The position numbers and the translations under genes were made by a program. Positions 9,334-16,951 of a DNA stretch of 38,392 nt are shown here, in pieces; the stretch's first letter is position 1; every line of letters begins with the position of its first letter. Below the pieces are notes generated by a model that was not told the DNA's origin, did no database searches, and saw only the letters and a program-made list of their open reading frames with translations. The stretch comes from an uncultured Thermanaerothrix sp. (GTDB lineage Bacteria > Chloroflexota > Anaerolineae > Anaerolineales > Anaerolineaceae): NCBI RefSeq assembly GCF_938028735.1, contig NZ_CALIMF010000022.1, positions 1 to 38,392 of the forward strand, written 5' to 3'.

Positions 9334-9634
9334 GCCATCTGCTGAGACCGGATTTTTAATTTTATTTTACTTCCAAGTTCATGGGTTGAGCCGCTTTGGG
9401 GCTTAATCAATTGCTCAAAAGAGGGTGTACCAGCCCCACCAGGCCGTGCACCGCAAGCCATATTACGCTCCGGGAGCACTCCGTCAGGCAAGGCTGTGCT
9501 CGGTCAACCCTGGCACCTTGGGGGTGTCTTAAGAGCCGTTTGGTCACTTGTAATCACCATACTGTTGGCTGCTGTGCACATCGGTTTTTTTACCTAAACG
9601 CAGGGGCGCGCAACATGGGGCCCAAGGCTCTCCA
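9334..9634. other. Intergenic region, about 300 bases
   Basis: This gap holds the presumed promoter of the minus-strand DruA-NurA-HerA operon near 9360-9400, including the AT-rich TAAAAT element. Otherwise I see no gene, RNA or repeat in it. Confidence 0.4.
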
Positions 9635-10093
9635 TTATGCACTCAGGCTGACCGCCTTGCGCACTAGGGCCACGATTCGTTCTTCTTCGGCGGAGGTCAA
9701 TGCCAGCAACGCAAAGGCGGTGGGCCACATCGCGCCCTCATCCAGGTGCGCTGCATCGGTGAAGCCGAGGGTGGCGTAGCGCGTTTTGAATTTTTGCGCG
9801 CTTTGGAAGAAGCACACCACCTTCCCGGCTTGGGCATAGGCCGGCATGCCGTACCACAACCGCGGGACGAGATCTGGCGCTGTGGTCATGATGAGGTCAT
9901 GCAGGCGTAAGGCCATTGTGCGCTCGGGCTCGGGCATCGCAGCGATCTTAGCGCGCACCACGCTCTCGCCTTCCAGTTTGCTGGTATGGGCGGCTCGCGA
10001 TTCGGCTGCCCGTTCACGCATGGCCGCGCGCTCTGCGGGGGTGAACGCCTGCTCTGCAGGGGCAGAGGGCGAAGCAGGTTTACGAGGGGACAT
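9635..10093 (-). CDS. DUF1801 (YdhG-like) domain protein
   Basis: The protein has 152 residues from ATG 10093. AGGAGG at 10104-10099 gives a five-base spacer, so the in-frame GTG at 10099, which lies inside the Shine-Dalgarno, is not used. The N-terminal ~45 residues are Ala/Glu/Arg-rich and probably disordered or helical. The C-terminal ~100 residues carry [18 protein letters not shown] and YATLGF, typical of the DUF1801/YdhG fold (a frataxin-like fold in the iron-chaperone relative). Function is unknown; YdhG-type proteins have been linked to iron handling and DNA repair only tentatively. The gene is divergent from the diguanylate cyclase gene. Confidence 0.75.
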   Translation of the reverse strand: MSPRKPASPSAPAEQAFTPAERAAMRERAAESRAAHTSKLEGESVVRAKIAAMPEPERTMALRLHDLIMTTAPDLVPRLWYGMPAYAQAGKVVCFFQSAQKFKTRYATLGFTDAAHLDEGAMWPTAFALLALTSAEEERIVALVRKAVSLSA

Positions 10094-10426
10094 GTGCACC
10101 TCCTGGGGGTCGTGCTATCTTTCCAGCATTGGCACGCCGTGCCGGTGAAATACGCAAACAAAGATCCATTATATCCTGTTTTTGTTCCCGCCCTACCCTA
10201 CCCGCGCGATTGTTTTCGTGCTTCTGGGCCTTCTGGCGGGCCCCTGTCGCCTGGGTCTACCCCTGTCCCTCTGCCAGAAACCCCAGCGGTGCTCTGCCGT
10301 GATCTATCGTGCGGGGAGATGCCCAAGCCTTCAGGGGATGGGCGCGGTCGCCTCAATCTGGGGTCAACGCAGTGGGCGCTTTGGGTGTACAATGTCTGTA
10401 CCTTTGGGTGGTGTGAGCGGGCAGGG
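10094..10426. promoter_or_regulatory. Divergent intergenic region with promoter for the diguanylate cyclase
   Basis: This 333-base gap separates the divergent DUF1801 and GGDEF genes. A TACAAT element preceded by TG at 10388-10393 would place transcription start about 25-30 bases ahead of the GGDEF start codon. No convincing -35 box and no operator-like inverted repeat were seen. Confidence 0.4.
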
Positions 10427-12031
10427 ATGAGTGTCTACCTTTTCTTTTTGATCCTGGCAGGGGTGGCAGAGGGGCTGCTGCTCTATGTGCTGGCGCTCAA
10501 CCTGCGCACCCCCTCGCAGCGCATCCCCCTCACGTTGTTCTGGTTTCTGGTGGGCGGGGCCGGCCTGCTGTTGACTCATGGGCTCACCGTGGCGGTGGCT
10601 TCACCGGCGGTCGCGCGCCTGGGGGCCCAATTCCAATACGCCTTCCTGGTTGCCCTGCCGGTGCTGTGGCTGTTCTTCGCCCTGGATTACAGCGGCCAGC
10701 GGGCCTGGTTGCAGCCAACGCGTGCCTGGCTCTTCGGTGTGATCCCCGTGCTGAGTTTCCTGCTGGTGCTGACCAATCCCCTGCATGGGCTGATCTGGGC
10801 GGCGTACCGCCTGATTGAAGAGGGGCGCTGGGTGCTTCTCCAGGTAACCCAGTACGGCGCATGGTTCTGGGTGCACCTGGCTTACTCCTACGCGCTGATG
10901 CTGGCAGGGGCCTATTGGATTCTGCGCACCCAAGGCAGCACCCGCTGGCCCTACCGCTGGCAGGCGCGCTGGATCGTATTTGGGGCGTTGCTCCCGCTGC
11001 TCTTCAACCTGGTGGATCTGATCGTCGTGTTGCCGCGCGCGCAGCAGGCGATCACCCCGCTGGGATACCTCCTGGCCGGGGGGATCATCGGGGGAACGGT
11101 GCTACGCTACGATTGGCTGGGGGTGACGCCGATGGCCCGCCAGGCCGTCTTCGATCACCTGAGTGAGGGGGTGGTGGTGCTGGATGCGCAGCAGCGCGTG
11201 GTGGATCTCAATCGGACGGCGCAGCGCCTCTTTAGCCTGGAGCGGGTGGCCTGGGCGGGGCAGCCGGCGGATGTGGTGTTGCCCTTCTGGCCTGCCAGCC
11301 GGTTGCCCACCGGTGAGGCGCCGACCTACGAGGATCTCTGCTTGCGCGAAACCGAGGCGGCCGCGCCAACCTATTACGAGATGCGGATCACCCGCCTGCT
11401 CCACCCACGCGGGCGCCTGTTGGGCTACGTGGTGACGCTGAGCGATCAGACTGAGCGGATGCGCTACCTCCAGGCGGTTGAGCAGGAGGCCCAAACGGAT
11501 CCCCTAACGGGGCTTTTCAACCGGCGCATGTTCTTGCAGGTGGCCGAGCGGGCGCTGGCGCACCACCAGGCTTCCTACCAGCCGCTGGCACTGCTGGAAC
11601 TGGATATTGACCACTTCAAGGCCATTAACGATGCCTGTGGTCATCCGATTGGGGACGCAGTGCTGGTGGAGATTTGCCGGCGTATCCAGGGCGCGCTGCG
11701 GGCGACGGACACGCTGGGACGCATCGGCGGGGATGAACTGATGGCCATCCTGCCGGGGGTGACGCCGGAAGACGTGGCGGGGATCACCCGGCGCATTCAG
11801 CGTGAGGTCGCCGAACGCCCCATTGAGGTGGGCGGCTGGGCGATCATGAGCACGGTCAGCGTGGGGGTGGTGGTGAGCGAGGCCAGGTGCAGGCTGAACC
11901 TGGAGCAACTGGTGGAGCGGGCTGACCGCGCGCTCTACCGCGCCAAGCGGCGGGGTGGCAACACCATTGAAACTGAGTGGATTACCTACGCCTCACCCGC
12001 TGACCCGCAGGCCCAAGCGGGGGTGGCTTAA
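10427..12031 (+). CDS. Membrane 7TM-PAS-GGDEF diguanylate cyclase
   Basis: The start at ATG 10427 (534 residues) is chosen because the membrane domain begins there and the upstream extension is antisense to the DUF1801 gene. Seven hydrophobic segments over residues ~1-225 match the N-terminal 7TM region found on histidine kinases and cyclases. A PAS-like domain follows (FDHLSEGVVVLDAQQRVVDLN, about residues 240-345), ending in the linker that leads into DPLTGLFNRR. The GGDEF domain (about 360-530) has the signature RIGGDEL at 432-438, with Leu replacing the usual Phe, a tolerated change. It is predicted to make cyclic di-GMP from two GTP at the inner membrane. A PilZ-type protein gene lies 750 bases downstream on the other strand and could be an effector. 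Confidence 0.9.
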   Translation: MSVYLFFLILAGVAEGLLLYVLALNLRTPSQRIPLTLFWFLVGGAGLLLTHGLTVAVASPAVARLGAQFQYAFLVALPVLWLFFALDYSGQRAWLQPTRAWLFGVIPVLSFLLVLTNPLHGLIWAAYRLIEEGRWVLLQVTQYGAWFWVHLAYSYALMLAGAYWILRTQGSTRWPYRWQARWIVFGALLPLLFNLVDLIVVLPRAQQAITPLGYLLAGGIIGGTVLRYDWLGVTPMARQAVFDHLSEGVVVLDAQQRVVDLNRTAQRLFSLERVAWAGQPADVVLPFWPASRLPTGEAPTYEDLCLRETEAAAPTYYEMRITRLLHPRGRLLGYVVTLSDQTERMRYLQAVEQEAQTDPLTGLFNRRMFLQVAERALAHHQASYQPLALLELDIDHFKAINDACGHPIGDAVLVEICRRIQGALRATDTLGRIGGDELMAILPGVTPEDVAGITRRIQREVAERPIEVGGWAIMSTVSVGVVVSEARCRLNLEQLVERADRALYRAKRRGGNTIETEWITYASPADPQAQAGVA

Positions 12032-12105
12032 CACCGGTGGGGGCTACAGTGGCGCGCCTCTGGGCCAACCTTGGGCAACCGTTTCCTTTATTCTGACCTT
12101 GTGGA

Positions 12106-12111
12106 TATAAT
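12106..12111 (+). promoter_or_regulatory. -10 element (TATAAT) of the sulfite-oxidase-like gene
   Basis: TATAAT lies 20 bases ahead of the ATG at 12132 and is preceded by TGTGGA, close to an extended -10. No clear -35 is seen. AGGAG at 12118-12122 serves as ribosome-binding site. Confidence 0.55.
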
Positions 12112-12131
12112 TCAGGCCAGGAGAAAAGGCA

Positions 12132-12770
12132 ATGACTGAGGATATCTTTCGACGTAAAGCGGTTGAGCAAGAAAAGCGTGCCGAGCGCCGTCTGCCGCCC
12201 GGCCAGGCGCTTACCCAGCGCTTCCCGGTGCTGCACTACGGGCCCATCCCCCGCGTGGACCTGAGCGCATGGGATTTTCGCATCTGGGGTGAGGTGGAGC
12301 AGCCCCTGCGTTTCACCTGGGAGGAGTTTAACCGCCTGCCCCGTACCCGGGTGACCTTGGATATCCACTGCGTCACCCGCTGGAGCAAACTGGACACGGT
12401 GTGGGAGGGGGTTAGCGTGCGCACCCTGATAGACCTGGGATTGCTTAAACTCAAGCCCACGGCGCGCTACGTACTGCAGCACGCCGAATACGGCTTTACC
12501 GCCAACCTGCCACTGGAGGTGGTGCTGGCGGAGAATTTCTTGCTGGCCACCCACTACAACGGCGAGCCGCTCACCCCTGAACACGGCTTCCCCCTGCGCG
12601 GGGTGGTGGGCGCCATCCCGGGGCGGGATGATCTCAAGGTGCCCTACTTCTGGAAGGGGGCCAAGTGGCTGCGCGGGTTGGAATTCTTGGCCGAAGATCG
12701 CCCCGGCTTCTGGGAGCAGGCCGGCTACCACAACGAAGCCGATGTGTGGCAGGAACAGCGTTACGCCTGA
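12132..12770 (+). CDS. Sulfite oxidase-like molybdopterin oxidoreductase (cytosolic, YedY-fold)
   Basis: This 212-residue single-domain protein is of the oxidoreductase molybdopterin-binding family. C80 in LDIHCVTRWS is the expected Mo-coordinating cysteine, embedded in the conserved CVT-x-W context. Downstream are HAEYGFTANLPL, HGFPLRGVVGAIPGRDDLKVPYF and WLRGLEF, all typical of this fold. There is no twin-arginine signal, no heme domain and no C-terminal dimerisation domain, so it is a short cytoplasmic form rather than MsrP/YedY or a full sulfite oxidase. The electron partner and substrate are unknown. The gene is monocistronic by layout and converges on the PilZ gene six bases beyond its stop. 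Confidence 0.88.
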   Translation: MTEDIFRRKAVEQEKRAERRLPPGQALTQRFPVLHYGPIPRVDLSAWDFRIWGEVEQPLRFTWEEFNRLPRTRVTLDIHCVTRWSKLDTVWEGVSVRTLIDLGLLKLKPTARYVLQHAEYGFTANLPLEVVLAENFLLATHYNGEPLTPEHGFPLRGVVGAIPGRDDLKVPYFWKGAKWLRGLEFLAEDRPGFWEQAGYHNEADVWQEQRYA

Positions 12771-12776
12771 AGGTGG

Positions 12777-13508
12777 CTAAAAGTACAGGCCCAGGCTCGG
12801 CCCGATTTCGCGCAGTTCGCGGGCACGTTGCTCTAATTCGGTGAAAATGGCCACCCGCCGTTCGGCCACATAAAGGTCCAGCCAGCGCTGTTGCTCGAGC
12901 GTGGGGAAAAGGCGCGCCCCAATCTGCCACAGGTGGTCCTGCTGGCGGCGGGCGTGGGCGACCTCGCCCGCCACGGTGATGCAGTGCTGGCGGGCCAGTT
13001 GCAGCGTCACGTCGAACTTCAACCCCGGCGCCAGGTTGGCCGGCGGGGTCTCCACCAGACTGTCGAAGAGCAGCCCTATCCCGTGCACGCTCAAATCCGT
13101 CATCAGGGCCTGGAAGGGCAAGCGGTTGACCCACACGGTGACGGGGAAATTGCCCTCGGGCTGTACCCGTGCTTCATAGCGCGGACGCCACGGTGTTGCC
13201 AGGAAACGCAAATGGGTTAGGTGCAGGGCACAATCTGCCTCCATCAGCCACTGCACATGGCCGCGCACGGTGGCGGGTAGAAAGCGACTGTGCAGGTAGG
13301 CCGTCTGGTAAATGGCAGCACACACCTGGGGCTTGGGAGGCGGTAAGGACACCCCCTGCTCAGTTACCGCGCGCGGCTGGAGGGTCTGCTCGAGCACCAG
13401 TCCCTTGTAGGGCACCGCCAGCGTCAACGGTAGTTGCTGGAGCGCCAGCGCGCGCAAGGCCAGCAACGGTTCGCGTTTGCGGGTGGGGTTGGCTGTTTCT
13501 ACACTCAT
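12777..13508 (-). CDS. PilZ-type cyclic-di-GMP binding protein
   Basis: In this 243-residue protein, the second half carries RPRYEARV and then TDLSVHGIGL about 35 residues later. This matches the PilZ signature RxxxR ... (D/N)xSxxG that wraps cyclic di-GMP. The N-terminal ~110 residues resemble a YcgR-like or flagellar-brake-like beta domain but I cannot name it firmly. AAAGG lies directly before the ATG at 13508. A minus-strand TACAAT (13564-13559) is a possible -10. Proximity to the GGDEF gene at 10427 suggests involvement in the same signalling, but the two genes are not cotranscribed. Its target, possibly surface motility or adhesion, is unknown. Confidence 0.72.
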   Translation of the reverse strand: MSVETANPTRKREPLLALRALALQQLPLTLAVPYKGLVLEQTLQPRAVTEQGVSLPPPKPQVCAAIYQTAYLHSRFLPATVRGHVQWLMEADCALHLTHLRFLATPWRPRYEARVQPEGNFPVTVWVNRLPFQALMTDLSVHGIGLLFDSLVETPPANLAPGLKFDVTLQLARQHCITVAGEVAHARRQQDHLWQIGARLFPTLEQQRWLDLYVAERRVAIFTELEQRARELREIGPSLGLYF

Positions 13509-13647
13509 CCTTTGCTCTTTCTCTATCCCCTGGGTTCAAAGCGCTTTTCTATCTACACATTGTACTGATTTGGTGTTCTTAAAGATTAAAACAAAATGAG
13601 AATAAGGGGGGTCGGAATGCCATTTGGGGGCGGTGGCATAAAGCGGG

Positions 13648-13653
13648 TATAAT
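13648..13653 (+). promoter_or_regulatory. -10 element (TATAAT) of the HAD hydrolase gene
   Basis: A perfect TATAAT lies 34 bases upstream of the ATG at 13688, with a G-rich, poorly matched -35 region (TTGGGG about 18 bases before). AAAGGAG at 13674-13680 is the ribosome-binding site. Confidence 0.6.
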
Positions 13654-13687
13654 CCGTCTGGATCAGCGACATCAAAGGAGTTTCACC

Positions 13688-14380
13688 ATGACCGTCAAAG
13701 CCCTGCTTTTCGACCTGGATGGCCTGCTGGTGGATTCGGAGCCGCTTTCACGGCGCTCCTGGAGCGAGGTCATTGCCCAACTCGGCTACACCTTGAGTGA
13801 GGATGTTTTTTTGCAAATGATCGGGCGCTCAGAGAGCGAGGTGCGCACGCTGTTTGAGCGTGTTTTCGGGCCGGACTTCCCTTTTGAGCAGGCGACCCGC
13901 CTACGCCAGGTGCACTTTATGGAGGCACTGAGGCGCGAAGGGGTGCCGCCCAAGCCCGGCGCCCGCGATCTGCTGGCCGAGGTGACGCGGCGCGGGCTGG
14001 CGAAAGCCGTGGCGTCTTCTACCTCCCGCGCCATGGCCGAGGCCAAGTTGCGCAGTGCTGGCCTGCACGAGTTCTTTGAGGTTGTCGTCACTGGCGAGGA
14101 CGTCCCGCGGGCCAAACCCGCCCCCGACCTGTTTCTGGAGGCGTCCCGCCGCTTGAGCCTGCCTCCCGCTGCGTGCGTGGTGCTGGAGGATTCCAGCGTG
14201 GGGGTGCAGGCCGCCCATGCCGCGGGGATGCGCTGCATTCTGATCCCGGATGTGCAGCCGGTGCCGGCGGAGATTGCGCGGCTGGCCACCTGGCAACTGC
14301 ATTCCCTGGCCGAGGTGCCTGCGCTGCTAGATCACCTGCGCGTGAACGGGCACGACCCGGCTCAAGCAGGCTCGGCGTAG
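13688..14380 (+). CDS. HAD-IA hydrolase, beta-phosphoglucomutase-like
   Basis: This 230-residue HAD phosphatase has the nucleophile motif FDLDGLLVDSE (D9 and D11), a helical cap (residues ~18-85), motif II SSTSR, the motif III lysine in RAKPAPD and motif IV VLEDSSVG. The layout and length match subfamily IA phosphatases and beta-phosphoglucomutases (YcjU/YniC-like). The substrate is probably a small sugar phosphate, but the sequence does not settle it. Its last 19 bases overlap convergently with the DegV gene. Confidence 0.9.
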   Translation: MTVKALLFDLDGLLVDSEPLSRRSWSEVIAQLGYTLSEDVFLQMIGRSESEVRTLFERVFGPDFPFEQATRLRQVHFMEALRREGVPPKPGARDLLAEVTRRGLAKAVASSTSRAMAEAKLRSAGLHEFFEVVVTGEDVPRAKPAPDLFLEASRRLSLPPAACVVLEDSSVGVQAAHAAGMRCILIPDVQPVPAEIARLATWQLHSLAEVPALLDHLRVNGHDPAQAGSA

Positions 14381-15222
14381 CCGCAGAGGGCGATGGCACG
14401 CGGGCCAGTGTGGGCACCCAGCACCGGGCTGGGGATGCGGATGATTAACTCCACCGGGTGGTAGGTGCTCTCGACCCGGCGGGCTAGCGCTGTGGCGTCA
14501 TCTGGGCAGAGGTTGTGCAAGACGGCGATGTGCAGTGGGCGTGTCGTATCCACGCGCTTGAAGAACTCGCGGAAGAGGTTTTCAATCACCCCAGCGCGCG
14601 AGCGGGCAGGGATGGAAGGCGCGACCGTGCCGTCGTTGGGTTTGACGTACACCAGTGGCTTGATCTGTATCAAGGAACCCAGCAGGCGCGCTGCGGCACC
14701 GATGCGCCCTCCCTTGTGCAGAAAGTCCAGCGTATCCAGGGCCACAAAGTAAACCATCCTCTCGCGCACCTTTTGGGCGGCCTGGAGCATCTCTGCCACG
14801 TCTGCACCCTGCTCGCGGGCGCGGGCGGCGGCCATGATCTGCCAGCCCATGCCCATCGAGTTATTGCAACTATCCACCACGTGCACTGGGAGGGGCGCTT
14901 CGGCGGCTGCTTGCAGCGCTGTGCGGTAGGTGCCGCTCATGTGGCTGCTGACCACAAACGTGAGGGCCTCGTGAGCACCTTGCTCAGCCGCCCGCTGAAA
15001 GGCACGCATGAAGGCTTCCGGGGTTGGCTGCGAGGTGGTGGGGTGCTCGCCGGTGCGCTCCAGCCTTTCGTAGAACGCTGTGGGGGTCATGGTGATCCCA
15101 TCCAGAAAGACCTCCTCTCCAAAGATGATCGTCTGCGGGACGATCAGCATTCCATAGCGCTCCACCCACTCCGGAGGCAGGTCACAGGTGCTGTCAGCGA
15201 TCAGGGCAATGGGGTGGGTCAT
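14362..15222 (-). CDS. DegV (EDD) family fatty-acid-binding protein, FakB-like
   Basis: From ATG 15222 it has 286 residues; AAGGAG at 15234-15229 fixes this start. The longer frame reading back to 15657 is antisense to tatC. Family hallmarks are IALIADSTCDLP at the N-terminus, TSQPTPEAF, VVSSHMSGTYRTA, VDSCNNSMGMG and LDFLHKGGRIG. DegV/FakB proteins hold a fatty acid and present it to the kinase FakA for phosphorylation and phospholipid synthesis. No fakA is in the window, so the role is by family only. The gene is divergent from tatC, sharing a 163-base intergenic region with a minus-strand TAAAAT at 15268-15263. Confidence 0.9.
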   Translation of the reverse strand: MTHPIALIADSTCDLPPEWVERYGMLIVPQTIIFGEEVFLDGITMTPTAFYERLERTGEHPTTSQPTPEAFMRAFQRAAEQGAHEALTFVVSSHMSGTYRTALQAAAEAPLPVHVVDSCNNSMGMGWQIMAAARAREQGADVAEMLQAAQKVRERMVYFVALDTLDFLHKGGRIGAAARLLGSLIQIKPLVYVKPNDGTVAPSIPARSRAGVIENLFREFFKRVDTTRPLHIAVLHNLCPDDATALARRVESTYHPVELIIRIPSPVLGAHTGPRAIALCGYAEPA

Positions 15223-15364
15223 CAAATACTCCTTGGGCAACAGGGAAATGGGTTCTAGGATGATTTTAATCCCGCTTAGCCCGAGGGGGCTATGACGCCG
15301 GTCATGCTTCGAGGCATATCCCGCAGGCCGGGCGCGGCAGGGGCGTCCCAATTTGGAGCGCGGA

Positions 15365-15375
15365 TGTGGTAAAAT
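15365..15375 (+). promoter_or_regulatory. Extended -10 promoter of tatC
   Basis: TGTG-G-TAAAAT is an extended -10 whose last base lies 10 bases before the ATG at 15386. The predicted transcription start is therefore only about four bases upstream of the start codon, leaving no room for a Shine-Dalgarno. Confidence 0.55.
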
Positions 15376-15385
15376 CCGCATTGTC

Positions 15386-16129
15386 ATGACCCCACAGCCA
15401 CATACCCGGCCTCTCGCGGAGGAGACGGCCCAAGCCCCGGCGACGATGAGCCTGTGGGAGCACCTGGAAGAATTGCGCGGACGCCTGCTCAAAGGGCTGA
15501 TTGCCTTGGGGCTGACCACCTCGATCAGTTTTGCCTTTGGCGAGCGCCTGATTGCCATCCTAGCGCGTCCGATCGGCGGGGTGGACAAACTGGTTTCCAT
15601 CGAGGTGACCGAGAACATTGGCGTATTTATGCGCGTCAGCCTGCTGGCCGGGTTCATCCTTGCCCTGCCCTACATCTTGTACCAGGTGGTGGCCTTCGTG
15701 GTGCCCGGGTTGACGCCGCGCGAGCGGCGCGGGCTGTTCATCGCCATCCCGGCGGCCAGCGCGCTGTTCATCATTGGGGTGCTCTTTGCCTACTTCGTGA
15801 TGCTGCCAGCGGCGTTGCCTTTTCTGATCAGTTTCATTGGCATCCGCACTACGCCGCGCCTGGCCAATTACTACGCCTTCGTCACCAACCTGCTGTTCTG
15901 GATTGGGGTGGCGTTTGAGACGCCGCTGGTTGTCTTCGTGCTGGCCAAGTTGCGCCTGGTCTCGCCGGGCGTGCTGGCGCGGCAGTGGCGCCTGGCCGTG
16001 ATCGTGATCGCTGTTCTGGCGGCGATAATCACCCCCACCCCGGATCCGGTCAACATGACCCTGCTGATGCTGCCGTTGCTGGCGCTGTACGGTCTGAGCG
16101 TATTACTGGCCTTTGTGGCGGTGCGGTAA
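15386..16129 (+). CDS. tatC: Sec-independent protein translocase subunit TatC
   Basis: This 247-residue protein has six hydrophobic segments. The conserved N-terminal SLWEHLEELRGRLLKG contains the Glu and Arg residues that read the twin-arginine signal, and F-x-x-P-F-L-like segments occur later in the TatC fold. It is the receptor core of the twin-arginine translocase, which moves folded proteins across the inner membrane with TatA and TatB. The start is taken at ATG 15386. An ATG at 15446, immediately before the SLWEHL motif, is an alternative, but its nearest purine-rich site is about 20 bases off. tatA follows 44 bases later with its own promoter-like element. Confidence 0.93.
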   Translation: MTPQPHTRPLAEETAQAPATMSLWEHLEELRGRLLKGLIALGLTTSISFAFGERLIAILARPIGGVDKLVSIEVTENIGVFMRVSLLAGFILALPYILYQVVAFVVPGLTPRERRGLFIAIPAASALFIIGVLFAYFVMLPAALPFLISFIGIRTTPRLANYYAFVTNLLFWIGVAFETPLVVFVLAKLRLVSPGVLARQWRLAVIVIAVLAAIITPTPDPVNMTLLMLPLLALYGLSVLLAFVAVR

Positions 16130-16131
16130 GG

Positions 16132-16142
16132 TGTGTTAGAAT
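16132..16142 (+). promoter_or_regulatory. Extended -10 promoter of tatA
   Basis: TGTG-T-TAGAAT lies just after the tatC stop and 31 bases before the tatA ATG. It suggests that tatA is also transcribed independently of tatC. Confidence 0.45.
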
Positions 16143-16173
16143 CCTAATCTGAACCCCTAAGGAGAGTGGACCC

Positions 16174-16368
16174 ATGTGGCGACCTGGTTTACCCGAATTA
16201 CTGATCATTTTGGTGCTGATTCTGTTGCTGTTTGGCCCGGGACGGATCACCAAGATTGCCGGTGAACTCGGCAGCGGTATCCGCGCCTTTCGCGAGGGCC
16301 TGGAGAAGAAGGACGCCCCTGAGGCGCCGGCTGACTCAACGGAGGACAAGACCCCGCCCCGCGCGTGA
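16174..16368 (+). CDS. tatA: Twin-arginine translocase subunit TatA
   Basis: This 64-residue protein has a short N-terminal tail, one membrane helix (about residues 7-21, rich in Leu/Ile), the LFGPGRI hinge, then an amphipathic helix (ITKIAGELGSGIRAFREGL) and an acidic/proline tail. This is the standard TatA architecture: it polymerises around TatBC to form the export pathway. AAGGAGAG at about 16159-16166 precedes the ATG. It converges on the TatB-like gene, whose stop is only 11 bases away on the other strand. Confidence 0.93.
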   Translation: MWRPGLPELLIILVLILLLFGPGRITKIAGELGSGIRAFREGLEKKDAPEAPADSTEDKTPPRA

Positions 16369-16378
16369 AGCGCCGGCC

Positions 16379-16729
16379 TCAGTGGGGGGCTGAACCGTTG
16401 TCGGGGGGAGGATCTGCAGAGGGCGATTGTGGCGGTGAGGGGGGACGAGTGGGCGCCGGAGGTGCTTGCGGCGGCAGGATTTCCTGGCCGGAGCGGCGCA
16501 GTTCGGCTTCCAATTCGTCCAGGCCGGCTTCGCGGATCAGGCGGGTGGGCACCTGGCGCACCTCGCGTTCCACCTCGCGCAGGGAGGCCCACAAGGGGGA
16601 GTGCAAGATCTTGCGCATCAGGCGGCCTAAATCACGCGCGGTTTGGATCATTCCCTGCGGGCCGAGCAGGATGAACGCCAACAAGAGGATCAGGGCTAAC
16701 TCTAAGACGCCAACGTTAAAAATCTCCAT
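16379..16729 (-). CDS. tatB: TatA/B family protein, TatB-like
   Basis: This 116-residue protein has the same topology as TatA: a membrane helix over about residues 8-22, the LGPQGM hinge, then a longer charged amphipathic region with several Glu/Arg pairs and a proline-rich tail. The longer helix and the N-terminal Glu (MEIFNVG) fit TatB better than TatA, but the two families cannot be separated with certainty by eye. TatB links the signal-bound TatC to TatA. It sits tail-to-tail with tatA instead of in the usual tatABC order. Confidence 0.8.
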   Translation of the reverse strand: MEIFNVGVLELALILLLAFILLGPQGMIQTARDLGRLMRKILHSPLWASLREVEREVRQVPTRLIREAGLDELEAELRRSGQEILPPQAPPAPTRPPSPPQSPSADPPPDNGSAPH

Positions 16730-16831
16730 CGTCTTCCCAATGAGGGGGTGCCAAAAGTCGGCATGGGGGCTCCATAGCGCCCGCTGGCCAGGGAGACAAT
16801 GCCCGGCGAGGCCATGTACAGGCTTGGTCTC

Positions 16832-16840
16832 ATTATAGCA
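16832..16840 (-). promoter_or_regulatory. Extended -10 promoter of the tatB-like gene
   Basis: On the minus strand TG-C-TATAAT lies about 103 bases upstream of the tatB-like ATG. There is no convincing -35 box, as expected for an extended -10 promoter. Confidence 0.5.
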
Positions 16841-16894
16841 CGCGAGAAAGGGCCAGAACAGGGCCAGTCCTCTGATTTTTTAAGGTTATCGGGC

Positions 16895-16922
16895 TTGCAT
16901 ATGGAGTGGCACGCAGTAAAAT
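16895..16922 (+). promoter_or_regulatory. Promoter of the second nurA-herA operon
   Basis: TTGCAT (16895-16900) and TAAAAT (16917-16922) are separated by 16 bases, about 30 bases before the nurA ATG at 16952. AAGGGGTG follows as a plausible ribosome-binding site. Confidence 0.5.
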
Positions 16923-16951
16923 TAGTACAAATGTTCAAGGGGTGATGGACA

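Noticed and set aside
9986..10426. Upstream extension of the diguanylate cyclase
   Set aside because: It runs antisense through the DUF1801 gene, and the first membrane helix begins right after ATG 10427.
15223..15657. Upstream extension of the DegV protein
   Set aside because: It is antisense to tatC and the DegV fold begins at ATG 15222 with a good ribosome-binding site.
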